From NCBI GenBank assembly GCA_902729315.2, contig LR746272.1:5145772-5209771 (forward strand): a DNA stretch of 64,000 nucleotides, read 5' to 3'. The translations under genes were made by a program, and so were the position numbers. The notes under the pieces are model-generated. The model searched no databases. It was not told the origin of the DNA and saw only the letters and a list, made by a program, of their open reading frames with translations. This document shows positions 15,801-27,429 of the stretch, piece by piece. Source of the stretch: Spirodela intermedia. Taxonomy: Eukaryota; Streptophyta; Magnoliopsida; Alismatales; Araceae. The first letter of the stretch is position 1. The number at the start of each line of letters is the position of its first letter.

Positions 15801-16361
15801 ATATTATGTAATTGACCTCAACAAGAGGAAATCTACAATAATATATGTCTTTACACTAGATGGTCTCATAAGTTGGAAGGTAATGCTACAGGATGTTGTT
15901 GCAATATGTCAAGTTTATATGCTGAGTATATTGCTACAATTGAGCCTATACAAAAGTATTTTTGTTAAAATGTTTGATAGATGAAGATGACATTATTCAA
16001 GAAGATGTATGGTTGGATTCTGAGTCAAAGTGTAATTTCCATGAAAAATATATGACTTATCATTTCGAAGACAAAATATATTGATGTTTGATTTCCCAAA
16101 TTATATGGACTTGTTTCAATGGTGGTATTGAGCTTGCGAAGGCTCCTAAAAAATAATAATTTTCATGTAATGACAAATCCTTTATTAACATTTAAGTTTT
16201 AAAACTACCTGAATTTAGCTAATATTCACTAATGATGAGGGAAGCTCCATAAAGAGGGGTAACCATGTTTAGAAAGAGTTATTTCTTTTGTATTCTTTGA
16301 AGCTAGTTTGAGTAAGCCAAAAGTGAAGAATATTCTTGTTGAGTTTTCAAATGAGTTGAGG

Positions 16362-16596
16362 TGTTACAATTGTCAAAGATAGAAAGGGAGGGAGTTATAA
16401 AAGACTCCCATTCATTACAACGGTTTCTCATCGATCTCTAACTCTCTCTCTTTTATTTTGTCTCTCTCCTCTTCCTCTATTTAAAGAGGAGACGCATGGG
16501 AGAAAGTTGTAGAGAGTTGTGAGAGGTGGTGAGAAGCTAGGGAGGCTAGCCTTGGTTTTGATTAGAAGAGGGTAAGGTTCCCACTTATTTCATTTT

Positions 16597-16631
<35 letters not shown>

Positions 16632-16934
16632 ACAGAAAAAGGAGGATACTTAGCATCAAGTCGAGGAAAGGGATCCAGATATTTTGTAATGCTTTCTTTC
16701 TGTTTGTTCTTCCATCAAATAAATATATATCTCTCTCAGTGGAGATAGGTGTGTTTCTTGTAACCACATAAATCCTGGTGTATCACTTTATCGTGCTTTT
16801 TTCCTTTGTACACAATCTTGTCATCTCCATTATTTTCCTTTGATAGTTTGAACACGTCCATGATTAATGGTTAACACATTTGCGATTCGTTTTCCGCTGT
16901 GAGTATTTGTACCATTTTGTTTTTCAAAGCAACA
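16362..16934 (+). repeat. 3' LTR of Copia element
   Basis: Partner of the 5' LTR. It carries (CT)n at about 16599-16627 where the 5' copy has (TA)n, so the microsatellite inside the LTR has changed since insertion. Confidence 0.8.
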
Positions 16935-17100
16935 GCTCACAACTTTGTCATTCTAAGAGCAATGTAAGTCAGCTATTTGCTCCATGGGAAACCTACAACC
17001 AGGACATTCGATGCATGCTCTGTCTGAGAAATAGCTACTTGATCTCGAGCTCCGGTACAAGCCACATGCACAGAATAAGTTCTCCCGGGAGGGACGGTAA

Positions 17101-17397
17101 CTAAATTCCTGGAGGAAAGCGCCCTGTTAGGCCGGTTTCATGGACATGTTCTTGTCGGAGGATGCTTTTCTTGTAGGTATCATTCATGCTCACCACACCG
17201 TCGTAGAGCTCGCCCAGAGAATCTGCCATGCCTTGAGATGTGAGGAGTTTGACGACTGTGCCGATCGGCAAGGACAGGAGGCTAGAGAGGAATATCATCA
17301 AAGGGGTCAGATTCCTGGTCTGGTGGGCTCTATGAAGCCCGAGTCTGCAGATGGTCCAGATCAAGCCCATGGAGAAATTCGATTGACGTTTACCCAC
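17101..17397 (-). other. Exon-like segment of an unrecognised membrane-type protein (copy B)
   Basis: Open frame ending at TAG (17103-17101). It contains MGLIWTICRLGLH and then LMIFLSSLLSLPIGTVVKLL, which could be one or two membrane segments, then a polar tail. FLSSLLSLPIG aligns gap-free with FLSGLLALPLG of copy A, and the underlying DNA is also similar. The upstream end is unknown, and an alternative donor (GTG|GTGAGC near 17187) would shorten the exon. Family not recognised. Confidence 0.35.
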
Positions 17398-18523
17398 GTA
17401 AAAAAAACCGAACTTTTAAAAATACCATATCATCCAAAATTCGTAATTAAAGCTCACCTCATTCTAGAAAACTTAAGATTCTACCGAAATTAATAAATAC
17501 ATATTATATTACTATGATATTCACGAGGATCACCAAGTGATTGGCGATAAGCTCGTATCAGACCCTCGGGTTTTGCCCTTAGAGAGCAGTCTAAGTGCGA
17601 ATTTTAGGGAAAATGATAGAACATGCTGTTCAAGTAACGAAAGTGTTGGATTTTAACACCGCGAGCTTCGCGTCGATAGTATTCGGCAGTGGAGGAGGTG
17701 ACATAAAAATCTCAACCCCATCCTTAAGTTAAGGGCAGAAGCTGCGCAGCTTGCAGAAACCAAGGTCGGTGAGGACGCCCGAAATAATTCCTCCTGGGTC
17801 TCGACAACAAGGCCACTCATTTGAACTGACCATTTTTCTCTCGCAGACTGTGGATTGTGGGTGCGCGTGTATTTTGACTCAGAGGTTCCTGGCCAGACTG
17901 TCCGACGCAAAAACAACCAGATAAGGACAGGGATGACTTCGGCGTTACGCGGCCCATTTGACTTGAGAAAGAGAGAGAGAGAGAGAGGGCATTAAAATCT
18001 TCTCATTAATCGCCCACACCCAGGGTAACGTCTACGGCCATTGAATTCATCAGTAGCGTCGAGTTGGAATGTTAGTGTAAAACAGTTTTCTTTTACTCCC
18101 GCTCTATCTCCTCTGACCGCTCGCAACCGCCGGGACTTGACCTCAGTCTACCGAGATCCCCATCTGGACCGCTTCTCTCTATACCTCTAACGTCGCTCTT
18201 CTCTCTCTCTCTTCCCCCTCCCCGCCGCCCACAGTTTGCTTCGTTTCTCCCTGGCTGCACTTAATTGTCTCTCCTCTTCTGCCGGTCTCTTTTCTGCTGG
18301 CTTCCTACCTGCCTCACCAGCGAGCCGGTGAAGCAGTTAAAAGTCTGCTAGAGGGAGAAAGTAGAGGTTGACAATAAAGGAGCAGAATACGTAGATAGAG
18401 AGAGGATGGACGCGGAGCCGGTAAACATCCTCTTCGTCTGGAAATTGTTTGACCGACGCCGCGTGGGCACAGTTGGTCCTCTCTTGCTGCACTTGTTTTT
18501 GATTTTGTTCTATCTTCTCCCCC
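17398..18523. other. Intergenic: upstream region of the Grl-type gene
   Basis: No supported gene. A GA run sits at about 17968-17988, and 18000-18523 is the likely promoter of the plus-strand gene at 18842. Confidence 0.5.
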
Positions 18524-18540
18524 TAAATATATATATTTTT
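18523..18540 (+). promoter_or_regulatory. Probable TATA region of the Grl-type gene
   Basis: TAAATATATATATTTT about 300 bases upstream of the ATG at 18842. A start near 18555 would give a CT-rich leader of about 285 nt. Confidence 0.5.
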
Positions 18541-18841
18541 CTTCTTCCCCTCCTGAACGCGTAGTTCAGGTAGACAGAGACACAGTCACGACGCTTTCAG
18601 CCGGATCTCTGCCGACCCCGGATCGAATTTCCCCAATCTGTGTGGTCTCATATCCCATCAATTCCTGATCCCCACCTGCCTCCGATCCATCTCCCTCATC
18701 CATCTTCTCCTCCGATCCCCCCCTACTGCCCTTGTTCTCCCCCTCCAAACGAGGAGAGGGAGGGTTGGCTTCCCTGGTTCTCAGATCGCGGAGATACAGG
18801 TACAGCTATTCTTCTCCTGTGGAATTCGCTCCATCTCCGCC

Positions 18842-20128
18842 ATGGGCTGTACAGGGTCCAAGCAAGAGCGGCAAGGCCACTGGCGGAGCCCGGCGCCTCT
18901 GGTCCGATGCCACACCATGCCGGTGCACCACGCGGCCCTCTGGAAGGGTGGCAGCTGCCACGTCGTCTCCCTCATGTCCACCACTCTCGGGTCCCTCCGC
19001 CTCGATCCGGTCGACCATGATCGCCACCACTGGGGATGCCGGTTCTGCAGCGATGACGACGAGGGAGATAATCCGATGAAGAAGACGCTGAGAGACAGGA
19101 AATCTGGTGATTTCTTGGCGGAGGGGCTGAAGGCGAAGGGACGGTCGGAGACGATCAAGGAAAGGGTTCCTCCGCCGAGGACACCCACCGAGACGCCACG
19201 CAGGGATCCGGAAATTATCGACGCATGGGAGATGATGTCAGGCTTGGAGAACGCCAGCCCGCTCTATCAGTTTTCCGCCACCGGTGGCCCCCCAGTGGAG
19301 CGATCTTTCTCATTCCATTCCCTCGAGGACGCCCGTAGAGACGTAAAATTGAAGGTGCAGACGAAAAAGCTTTTCAATGGGTCCATCTTGCCGGAACCGA
19401 TGTGGATGAAGATGGATATCGACGGCGGCGGAGACTCTATCATCACAGAATTCAACCCTGAGGCCATTTCCTCCAGGGAGGCCATGGAGAAGACCTCTGA
19501 TCTCACCTCGGGAGAGAATCAGAGAACAGAGGACCCCAGAAAGAGCTTGGATCTGACTGGCACCGTCAGATCCAGGATCATCGCCTTCCAGGAGAAAATA
19601 AACGCCAAGAAGGTCCGCGCCGCCGTCAAGCCCAAGCTCCCAGCTGGGGGGGAGGGTAAGGTGGTCTTCTACTTTACCAGCCTCCGCGGGGTGCGGAGGA
19701 CCTTCGAGGACTGCTGCGCCGTAAGGGTGATCCTCCGAGGCTACGCCGTCCGCGTCGACGAGAGGGACGTGTCGATGCACGGCGGTTTCAAGGAGGAGCT
19801 CGCCTCCCTCCTCGGGCCCCGCTACGGCGGCTGCAAGCTACCGAGGGTGTTCGCTAACGGCAGGTACCTGGGAGGGGTAGAAGAGATCCGGCTGCTGCAC
19901 GATGCGGGAGAGCTAGGGGAGGCCTTGGAGGGCTGCGAGGAGGTGGTGAGGGGGAAGGACGACTCCTGCCATGGCTGCGGCGGCGTCAGGTTCGTCCCCT
20001 GCGAGGGCTGCTCTGGCAGCTGTAAGGTCTACGTGGAGGAGGACGCGACGGAATGCGGCGGGTTCCGGCGGTGCCCCGAGTGCAACGAGAACGGGCTGGT
20101 CCGTTGCCCAGTATGTTGTGCTGGGTAA
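18842..20128 (+). CDS. Glutaredoxin-domain protein with C-terminal Cys cluster (Grl type)
   Basis: Single exon of 428 aa. The N-terminus MGCTGSKQ fits N-myristoylation with a palmitoylatable Cys3, so membrane association is likely. Residues 1-270 are low-complexity and basic. The glutaredoxin-like fold starts at about residue 273 (KVVFYFTSLRGVRRTFEDC) and continues through KLPRVFANGRYLGGVEEI. The usual CxxC or CxxS redox centre is replaced by SLRG, which is normal for this plant family and argues against classical thiol transferase activity. After it come paired cysteines from Cys376 (CHGCGG, PCEGCSGSCK, CPECNENG, CPVCC), probably a zinc-binding module as in DnaJ-like fingers. The ATG is the first in a leader that begins after the TATA region at 18523. 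No frame damage. The biochemical role of the family is largely unknown. Confidence 0.95.
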   Translation: MGCTGSKQERQGHWRSPAPLVRCHTMPVHHAALWKGGSCHVVSLMSTTLGSLRLDPVDHDRHHWGCRFCSDDDEGDNPMKKTLRDRKSGDFLAEGLKAKGRSETIKERVPPPRTPTETPRRDPEIIDAWEMMSGLENASPLYQFSATGGPPVERSFSFHSLEDARRDVKLKVQTKKLFNGSILPEPMWMKMDIDGGGDSIITEFNPEAISSREAMEKTSDLTSGENQRTEDPRKSLDLTGTVRSRIIAFQEKINAKKVRAAVKPKLPAGGEGKVVFYFTSLRGVRRTFEDCCAVRVILRGYAVRVDERDVSMHGGFKEELASLLGPRYGGCKLPRVFANGRYLGGVEEIRLLHDAGELGEALEGCEEVVRGKDDSCHGCGGVRFVPCEGCSGSCKVYVEEDATECGGFRRCPECNENGLVRCPVCCAG

Positions 20129-20920
20129 CCTCCGATCGATCGGGCGATAAATGTTCGACATTTGGCCTTGGGGGTTTCTGGCTCTACCCGCATAGGCACT
20201 ATACAGCAAAGAAGAATAGAGAGATGAAGAACGGAAACTATAGTCTGCAGGTCAGATTCAAGAACTGCCGAGGATACAGTATAGAGTTCTAATAGATCTC
20301 CTTCCATGGATAATTTTCCTCTTATTTTTTTTCCATTCTTTGACACTCATCATCACCTCGCGATGGAAAACCGTTTGATTCGAGATGATCAAATATCTGT
20401 TCACCTCTCTCTCTCTCTCTCTTGCGCGCGCGCGTGGAGCTCGGCATTATCAAGACACAGTGGCAGCCCACGCTGTGTCCGCATGTGGATGAAAAGGGAG
20501 AACCATAACCAATTTTGTTGGATTCTCTCCCTCATCTACTGATATAAACTAATCATAGGATTGCATGATATAAGATAATGCACCCACCCTCGTGTCTACC
20601 AGTTGGTGACCACTGAAGCCTTCTCTTTCTCATACTATTTTGGCAAGGGTTGGTGCAAAGGATTAGAGAGGGCTACCAAATCCTATTGATATTTCGCAAC
20701 AAGGGTGGAGTTGATGATGTAAGAACTACCACTGCCTATATATAACTTGGAGAGCAAATTAGCAGAGTCAGATGGGATTGGTGTCATTGAAGTTTTTGGT
20801 CAGGTCAAAGATTGAACAGTTTCAGAAGGACTTCCTTTACCAAATGTGTCCCTTGTGGGCCTCCGGGACTTTCTAAATGATAGCTCAAATATCCTCCCAC
20901 TCTCCCTCCATCTCTCCTTA

Positions 20921-20969
<49 letters not shown>

Positions 20970-21184
20970 CTCTATATATATATATCTATACACATATATA
21001 TTAGAAATGTATATATACATATTCATTGAAATAACATGCTACTCAACCAATGTCTCCTATGTTTGGTTTATATATTAACAAAGTCTATGGGTCTGATTCA
21101 ACCTTCATGAAGTTATGGGATGGAGTAGTTTTAATGCCATCATAGACCTATTCACTCTCGCCCTTAGAAAACCTCTCTCCCTCT
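20129..21184. other. Intergenic: 3' flank of the Grl-type gene
   Basis: No gene seen. A CT run lies at about 20931-20966 and passes into TA dinucleotides (20971-20983). The region becomes AT-rich before the LTR at 21185. Confidence 0.6.
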
Positions 21185-22828
21185 TGAGAAGTCTTCATTA
21201 TCATGAGGTAATAATTAGTAAATAATATAGTTTTAGCCTTAACTCATGATAAATAGACTTATATTTATGTTAAAGTGTGAAGAGTGGTTTTTAGTTGATT
21301 AATGTGAATTTTTAAGGTAATTATGTGATTTTACATAAATTTATATGATTTTTACACTCTTTCTTTTGAGATAAATAAAGAAAAAGAAATAAAAAATATA
21401 AATAAGACAAAATGAGGGGGACCTGCTGGCTAGCTGGGCTTGCAAGTGGGTTGGAAGCTCAGTCGGAGAGTAGCCGCGAGCAAAGGCTCGAGCGGCTTGG
21501 ACTGATAAGGGCACGTGTGCGCCACTCCCCTTCCACATCACTGGTGGTCAGCCGGCTGTGGGGCAAGGAGTGGTCGTACATGCGAGAGAAGAAACTTTGC
21601 TTAGAAACGTAACATTACTATATATTCGTCCGAAAAATCGGCGCACAACCAATGTGGGACTAAACTCGCGTCACACCTTTCTCAGAAGGGGCAAACAACC
21701 AGCGCGGGTTCGAATCCTCCCAAAGTCAAAAGTCATATATTTTTATCTGATTATCGTGACTTTCTTGCAGATCGCCGGTGAAGAATTAAGCAATGAGAAT
21801 CGTTGGATCATCGACAAAAATCTCGTCAATGCGATTTGCAGAGCATTGCTACTAAAATTACTAAATGACTCACGATAAAAGGATTGCAAATCCATCGAGT
21901 AAATCATCTCTAATTGATCGACGAACAAGCCATCGTCAAGAAGCAGACGATCTACTGGGAGATGAGTTGCCACCTCCTAAGAGCATATCAGATGTGATGA
22001 AGAGCCTCCTCTTGCTGTGCGGACCTAAGGATGAAGCTCCCTAACATGCGCCCCACCTCCATCCAGCTCCTCTCTATCGGGTGACAGTCATCAGAGAGCC
22101 GCAAAGTTGCCATTTTTCTGCTTCGCTGGGTGAGAGCTGCCAGAGATGACTCGACGACCCATTTCATTAATCTCTAGACTTCGTGAGAAGATCTAGAGAT
22201 TGCCCATGTCGTTTTTGTCCAAGGAGAGTCTTTGAGGCCATAGACATTGCACGACAATCCTTCCGAACACTTAGGATTCCAGTGCATTGCCGACGCATCA
22301 CCGTCGCGACGTCGAAACTCTATTTTCCTACTTTCAACTTACTTTACGCTTCATTTAGTGATAGTTTTTATGATTTTAATTTACCAAAATATACTTTGTT
22401 CTATTATGATTCTTTCAGCTTTTATAGATCTTAATTTGATCAATTAAATCATTTGTAATCACTTACGTAAGAATCGCTAGGTGAAACTCTATTTCCACTT
22501 GATTCATGTTCGCCGGGTGCTAATGTCGTCTTGACACCCACACCCTTATTTTCTTTTTTTTCGTAAATTTTAAATATATTTCCTTTTCATTTCTTAATAT
22601 AAAATTCATATAAAATAGTATTCTCTGAGGAAAATTCTGAATAATTACCAGATATTATATTACATCCTTGTGATCAACCTGAAAAATTACCGTTATTTTT
22701 GGAAGTTTTATTGAATTATAATTGATATATTTGTTCAGAAATACTTCTAAATATCTAAAAAGTTGTATTTTCTAGTTTTATAAATTTTATATTTGCGTGA
22801 TTTAATATACAACGACTAAGTCACGTCA
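21185..22828 (+). mobile_element. Solo LTR of Ty3/gypsy family, copy 1
   Basis: 1644 bp, beginning TGAGAAGTCTTCATT and ending GTCACGTCA, flanked by CCTCT and CCTCC (a near target-site duplication). It is related along its length to five other LTR copies in this window. An inverted repeat sits near the start (TTATCATGAGG against CTCATGATAA). GGTTCGAATCC lies at 21707-21717. No internal coding region is attached, so it is a solo LTR. Confidence 0.85.
21409..21660 (-). promoter_or_regulatory. Antisense USE-TATA promoter and predicted short transcript in LTR copy 1
   Basis: On the minus strand GTCCCACATTG (21660-21650) is followed after 25 bases by TATATAG (21624-21618). There is then no T4 run until 21412-21409. 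The body is GC-rich and contains the hairpin with the stem CGAGC/GCTCG. One base differs from the plant USE core (CATTG for CATCG). See 30104-30353 for the best copy. Confidence 0.45.
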
Positions 22829-25270
22829 CCTCCCTCCCTTGCATTCTCTTGTTAATCTTTCTATTTCTTGGTGATATCTTTTCCTCCACAACTCATACAA
22901 GAAATGTGCTCTTCAATGGCATTGTGCTCATAACCTCTGAAATGATCATCTTCTCTTATATGAAAAGTAAAAGGAGAATGCCCAACACAAACACATCTAC
23001 CTATTTCAGTTTCAGTAGAATGATTTGCCTATTGGAATTATAAAATTGGATGAAACAATGTGGGGGAGTTGGGGTTTATAGGATCTCTACCTATTTCTTG
23101 TTTTAGGTTAGACCTATATGTATGTGTTGCAATGTTTTTGCACACGTATTGTGATAATACCCCTCATCTCACTTAAAAAAAATACTAATATTTTATATTG
23201 GTTCACTCCTCATCTGTCCACTTCCAATCCTAGAGAAAACCTTCCTCTATTATTTATTAACTTTTCATGAATCACACACTTATTTTCATGGTATTAGTTT
23301 CCCAAATACCTCAAATTTGTCTCTTCGGAGACAATTTGCCTACTAGGACCTTATGCCTTCACCCAAATTACTCTCCTCTCACCACTTAATTACTTTAGGG
23401 CCTTATGGATAGTAATAACTATGGTGATGGAGTTGATTTTTTTTACTGAAATTAGCTTGAGAAGATGATGATATTGTGTTATTGTGCATCATTATGCATA
23501 TGTTCAAAATAGCTTAATCTTCTAGCTTGAATATGTGTGTTTAACATTTTTTTATGCAAAAACCTTCTCTTATAAGTGAATTTTTTTCTTTCAATTTTTT
23601 CTAATTTTACCAGATCTCCAATATTTGAGAACCTCATTTAGAAACTTGTCATTCTTCATAACGTGTGATAATGACCTTTGAATGTTCTAATATTTGAACT
23701 TACTTATTATGTCGTTATTTTTTGTTCAAACTTGAATTGGAGTTTCTTAACTTGAGGACAAACAGTTGGATTTTATGTCAGGTTAAAATCACCAAGTTTA
23801 CTATGATCTTTTGCCAACAGAAGTAATTAACATGTTACTATTGAGCTGCTCTCCTTGAAACTTGAATATATTTTTATTCTTACTTTATTAATAGTTTAAT
23901 ACATTTAAGATGTTAGAGAACTTGCCTATTATCATTTTGAAATGCTAAAAAATTCATAATATAGTTAGATAAATATATAATTAAAAATAAGATAATTCAT
24001 ATTATTTGATTATATCCATTTAATTATATATTTATTTTTTTATTTGAAAATGATTCTTAAGCAAATATTCTTTGTTGATCAAATGTTCAGAATGTGAAGA
24101 ATAATTTAGTCTCAAAGACTAAATCTTGTATTTTTAGTGATAGGATCATAAAATAAATAAATAAATTTCATATAATAACTATGTTGGATGTGTTGAATAC
24201 TGAAGACATATTCATGACATATATAGATAACTATTAATATTTAATAATTATGTATCAATAAATTTTCACTTGAAATTATCAAAACTAAGTACAACAATAC
24301 CTTGGTGAATTACCAAACATGATGATAACCTAAAACATAGCTCATGTATTTTAAAATAGAAATTAATACACACATCATATTCAATCTCAACTTTCGGATA
24401 GAGTCAAAAGTACAAAGAGTAAACATAGAGATAGAGTTTGGATTCTCCATGATAGTTGCCCTAGAATGTAAGATTTGGGCAATGTGTCGTGAATTATAAC
24501 CCAATGAAGTTTTAACCATGTAAACGAATTTGTATCTTTTGGACATATTATGATTCTTAAATTTTTTTTAGTAATTACTGGCAGTTTAGAAGTTTCTCAA
24601 TAAAATTTCACCTATTTCACTCAAGGGATCAATCAACCTAGATCCATGAGAGCCAATGATTCACAAAAAAAGCTAATGAAATGCTCACTCCCAAAATCTC
24701 ATTTAAGATACCAAATGGAAGGATAAGGAAGACACAAAATTAATGCACACTAAATTTCTTTTACTACCTATTGCATTTTCCCAGGTAATCGAAGATGTCC
24801 AAGAAAGCAATCTCAGAGGCCATAATTGGTAAAATCAGAATGAGTCTAACTTGGTTAGATGTTGGGCTGAAACATGATTTATTTATTTATGATGGGCATC
24901 TATTGACTCTTATCAAGATTATTTTAATTATTAGAAAGTTTCCTATGATAAATTTTATTTACGAGATATAAACTAATTTGGCCTATTTAAAGAGCACCAG
25001 GACATGTTTCTCTGATTAAAGATATTAAATCCTTCTGGATTGAAAATATAATTTCTTGCTTTGTTTCTCTGCGCCACAATGAGTGTCCACCAAGTCAGTC
25101 ATGTCTTTGACTTTTGCTTGAGAATAAATTAACTTTCGGGGTGGTCCATTTCGGAATGTAAAGGTAGCTTCATTTGCATATCCATGGATCTAAGAATGAC
25201 GAAGATAGTATATTCGAGTGGCACAGGCCTACTTAAAAATTATCTTCTACTTGTTCCAAAGGTATAAGAT
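22829..25270. other. AT-rich spacer, no gene seen
   Basis: Long AT-rich DNA with only short broken frames. It probably consists of degraded transposon material, but no family motif was recognised. Confidence 0.5.
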
Positions 25271-25274
25271 CTTC

Positions 25275-25520
25275 CCAGAGGAGAGCTACTCTGGTATACA
25301 CAGCCCTCCACGGGTACCACACCTCCGTCGCCTTAGACACGAGCTGCTTGAAGTTGTGATTCATATGCTTCTTGTGCAGCCGTAGGGAAATGGCCTCCTT
25401 GTTGAAGCATCGCTCCTAGAGGTTGTTAGGGGGTCCAGCCCTAGACTGAGACCCATCTAGTTTAGGAATTCGGCCCTCTAAGGTATTGTCACCTTAGATC
25501 TCTGCTTTCTTGCAGTATCG
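25275..25520 (-). pseudogene. DUF538 relic (inverted, decayed)
   Basis: Minus-strand translation shows CFNKEAISLRLHKKH followed by MNHNFKQLVSKATEV, which aligns with the GYNERAGFLWLVQKKK and HNFKAIKQLVSYATEV blocks of the intact DUF538 genes. A three-codon deletion (A-I-K) and a one-codon deletion separate them. Upstream, NNL-stop-ERCFN matches DDLEELGYN with an in-frame stop, and a CKK block lies near 25515. The DNA itself is similar to the antisense of 27600-27680. The C-terminal half is barely recognisable. No start codon is preserved. Certainly non-functional. Confidence 0.8.
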
Positions 25521-25529
25521 GTCAACAGG

Positions 25530-27281
25530 TTGGGATGTCATAATAATCAACATTGTTTATTTTTCGTTATCTCGTTTTAACTTTGTTCTTTTATTGTAGA
25601 TCATTTCTTTTAGCTTTCGTTGTTAGCGAATTCTGATATCAAAAACTGTTTCTTTTCTTATTTAAATAGGCAGAAATGTAGGAGGAGACGGTTTGGTCTC
25701 TTCTCTCTTAGTCGATCCAAGGAACCTCTATTTTAGATCCTCATGGATTCAAAGATCACCTCCTTCGTTTCTTGTAGATTTCTGATTCTTTCTCTGACTT
25801 TTACGATGTAAGTGATTATCGAAGAGAAGTAAAAGAAAAAGAGCTAATTGTTCTCCGAACACTGGTGCACGTTGGTTTGGCAAGAAGCAGAGGTTTCAGT
25901 TGGTGTTGGAGGTAATCTGGTGGAGTCAGTCAAGATACATGTTGTGAAGATACTTTTGAAAGGTAGCCATGAAGATTTTTTGTGCTCAAAGGCACTTTTT
26001 AATTATTTGCTTCTTGGTGGACGGAGGAGAGAGTGGTCTAAAGTATGGTCAGAGGTAATGGCTACCATCGAGAAACAACATGTATGACGGCTAGAACAAT
26101 CAAATATATGCACTGTCTTTGTTGGATTCAAGTTTAAAGGAGTAATTATGTAATTCAACACAATATTATCATGTTTATCAATGTTAAGTTACTTCAGTGA
26201 ATAAAACATAAATATGAATAGTAGTCAAAATCAAACAATCCTTCTAAACGAATTAATGATATTTATGTAACTAAATTATATTTGAGATTATTGTCATCAC
26301 CGACATTACTAGTATGTCAGTGAGTTAGGGTCATAAACACTCCAATAAACGCTAGAACATAAAACAATGTAGATGGATTGTCGTCAGTAGTCGATATAGA
26401 TCTCTTGGATGTAGAGGAGATAATCATTGTTACTTAAACACCGGTGTAAATCACTGCTGGCTAGTGTGGAAAAGCTTATCAGGAGTGAAAAATGAATAAA
26501 ATGTTTCAAATAACATTTTCGGTTTGAAAAATGAACAAAAAGAATTTTGAAAAATTGGCTTTCAAAATTTGACGGTATGTTAAATTAATCGAAAGCCAAG
26601 ACATAATTTCGCCATGGAAAAGTGAGTCAGGCCCCTTGGTTCTAAACAAGGAAGGAGACTGGGCACATCGCCTTTGAACTGTTCTAATCAGAACTTTCCA
26701 TTTGACGGGGGACTGACAGTTTAAGATGCTGGAGGGCTACTGCCAGGTAGAGTCGCCTTTACTCCAACAGCTACCTGTCAGAATCAGCTTGGCTGAGAGA
26801 TGATGGTTTATATCTCACATCTCATTTTCCCCCGTGGCTGTGTCAGATGAGTGAGTTTGGTGAGGTCTTTACCTGCATGTTAACAACCTAGAAGCTAGAC
26901 CGAGAGGTCCTCTGCAAGTCGAGAGATCGCCGCCGTCAACGTTGGCGTTCTCTCGGTCGCCATCGACGGCGCGCGAATCGACCGGTGGGCTAAGTCGAAG
27001 GATTACAGCCAGAAAAAGACAGCCACTTCTGCCGAAAGCCGGTCATTATCTAGTCGGGTCAAACTCATTGTGCTCCAAGGTCAAGAATGGAGATGGTCTT
27101 CGTTCGCTGACGTCACTTTTAGCAAAGAACACAGCCGATCGCCTCAGGGACGCTGCAGAGAGCAAATGATCCCCTATACTTCCCACATAATCTAGCCTTT
27201 GCTGACCGCCTCAACTTCGCGACTTCTTCCCGCCCTGCGTGCAAGCAATTTCACCAGTCTCCGTCCTGCACATGGCCTCAC
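25530..27281. other. Upstream region of DUF538 copy 1
   Basis: No gene recognised. The part from about 26640 aligns with 38760-39250 upstream of DUF538 copy 2, so it is duplicated promoter-side DNA. The more proximal segment with GTTAACAACCTAG (near 26880) recurs upstream of all four plus-strand copies. Confidence 0.6.
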
Positions 27282-27290
27282 TATATAAAT
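27282..27290 (+). promoter_or_regulatory. TATA box of DUF538 copy 1
   Basis: TATATAAAT about 140 bases before the ATG, in a block conserved in copies 1-3. Confidence 0.75.
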
Positions 27291-27429
27291 GACTTCCGGC
27301 TTCATCTTTCACAACACCAATCGAACCGTAGCCCCTCCCTTTCCTGGCTCTCTAGTTCTCTTAATCCACAGGCTGCATACTCCTCTTCTTCCTCTTTCTT
27401 CTCGCCGAAGCTTCTCTTAGTTCACTAGA

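Larger units (their letters stand above)
12272..16934 (+). mobile_element. Decayed Ty1/copia LTR retrotransposon
   Basis: Two similar LTRs (12272-12848 and 16362-16934), both starting TGTT and ending AACA, flank about 3.5 kb. After the 5' LTR comes a sequence like the tRNA-Met primer-binding site (TGATATCAGATC at 12851). A Gag-like start follows near 12930 (EKFDGKMDFGL). RNase H remnants lie near 15830-15900 (motif resembling RRSTTGYVFTLGG...SWKS) and near 16050-16090. The frames are broken by many stops, so the element is dead. No 5-bp target-site duplication is visible at the chosen ends. It separates the exon-like segments A and B. Confidence 0.85.

Noticed and set aside
18406-18564. 52-codon upstream ORF before the Grl-type gene
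   Set aside because: It spans the probable TATA region at 18523-18540, so it is most likely not in the transcript.
21650-21720. 5S rRNA-like Cassandra promoter in the LTR
   Set aside because: I looked for 5S A, IE and C boxes and did not see them; the signal is USE plus TATA instead.
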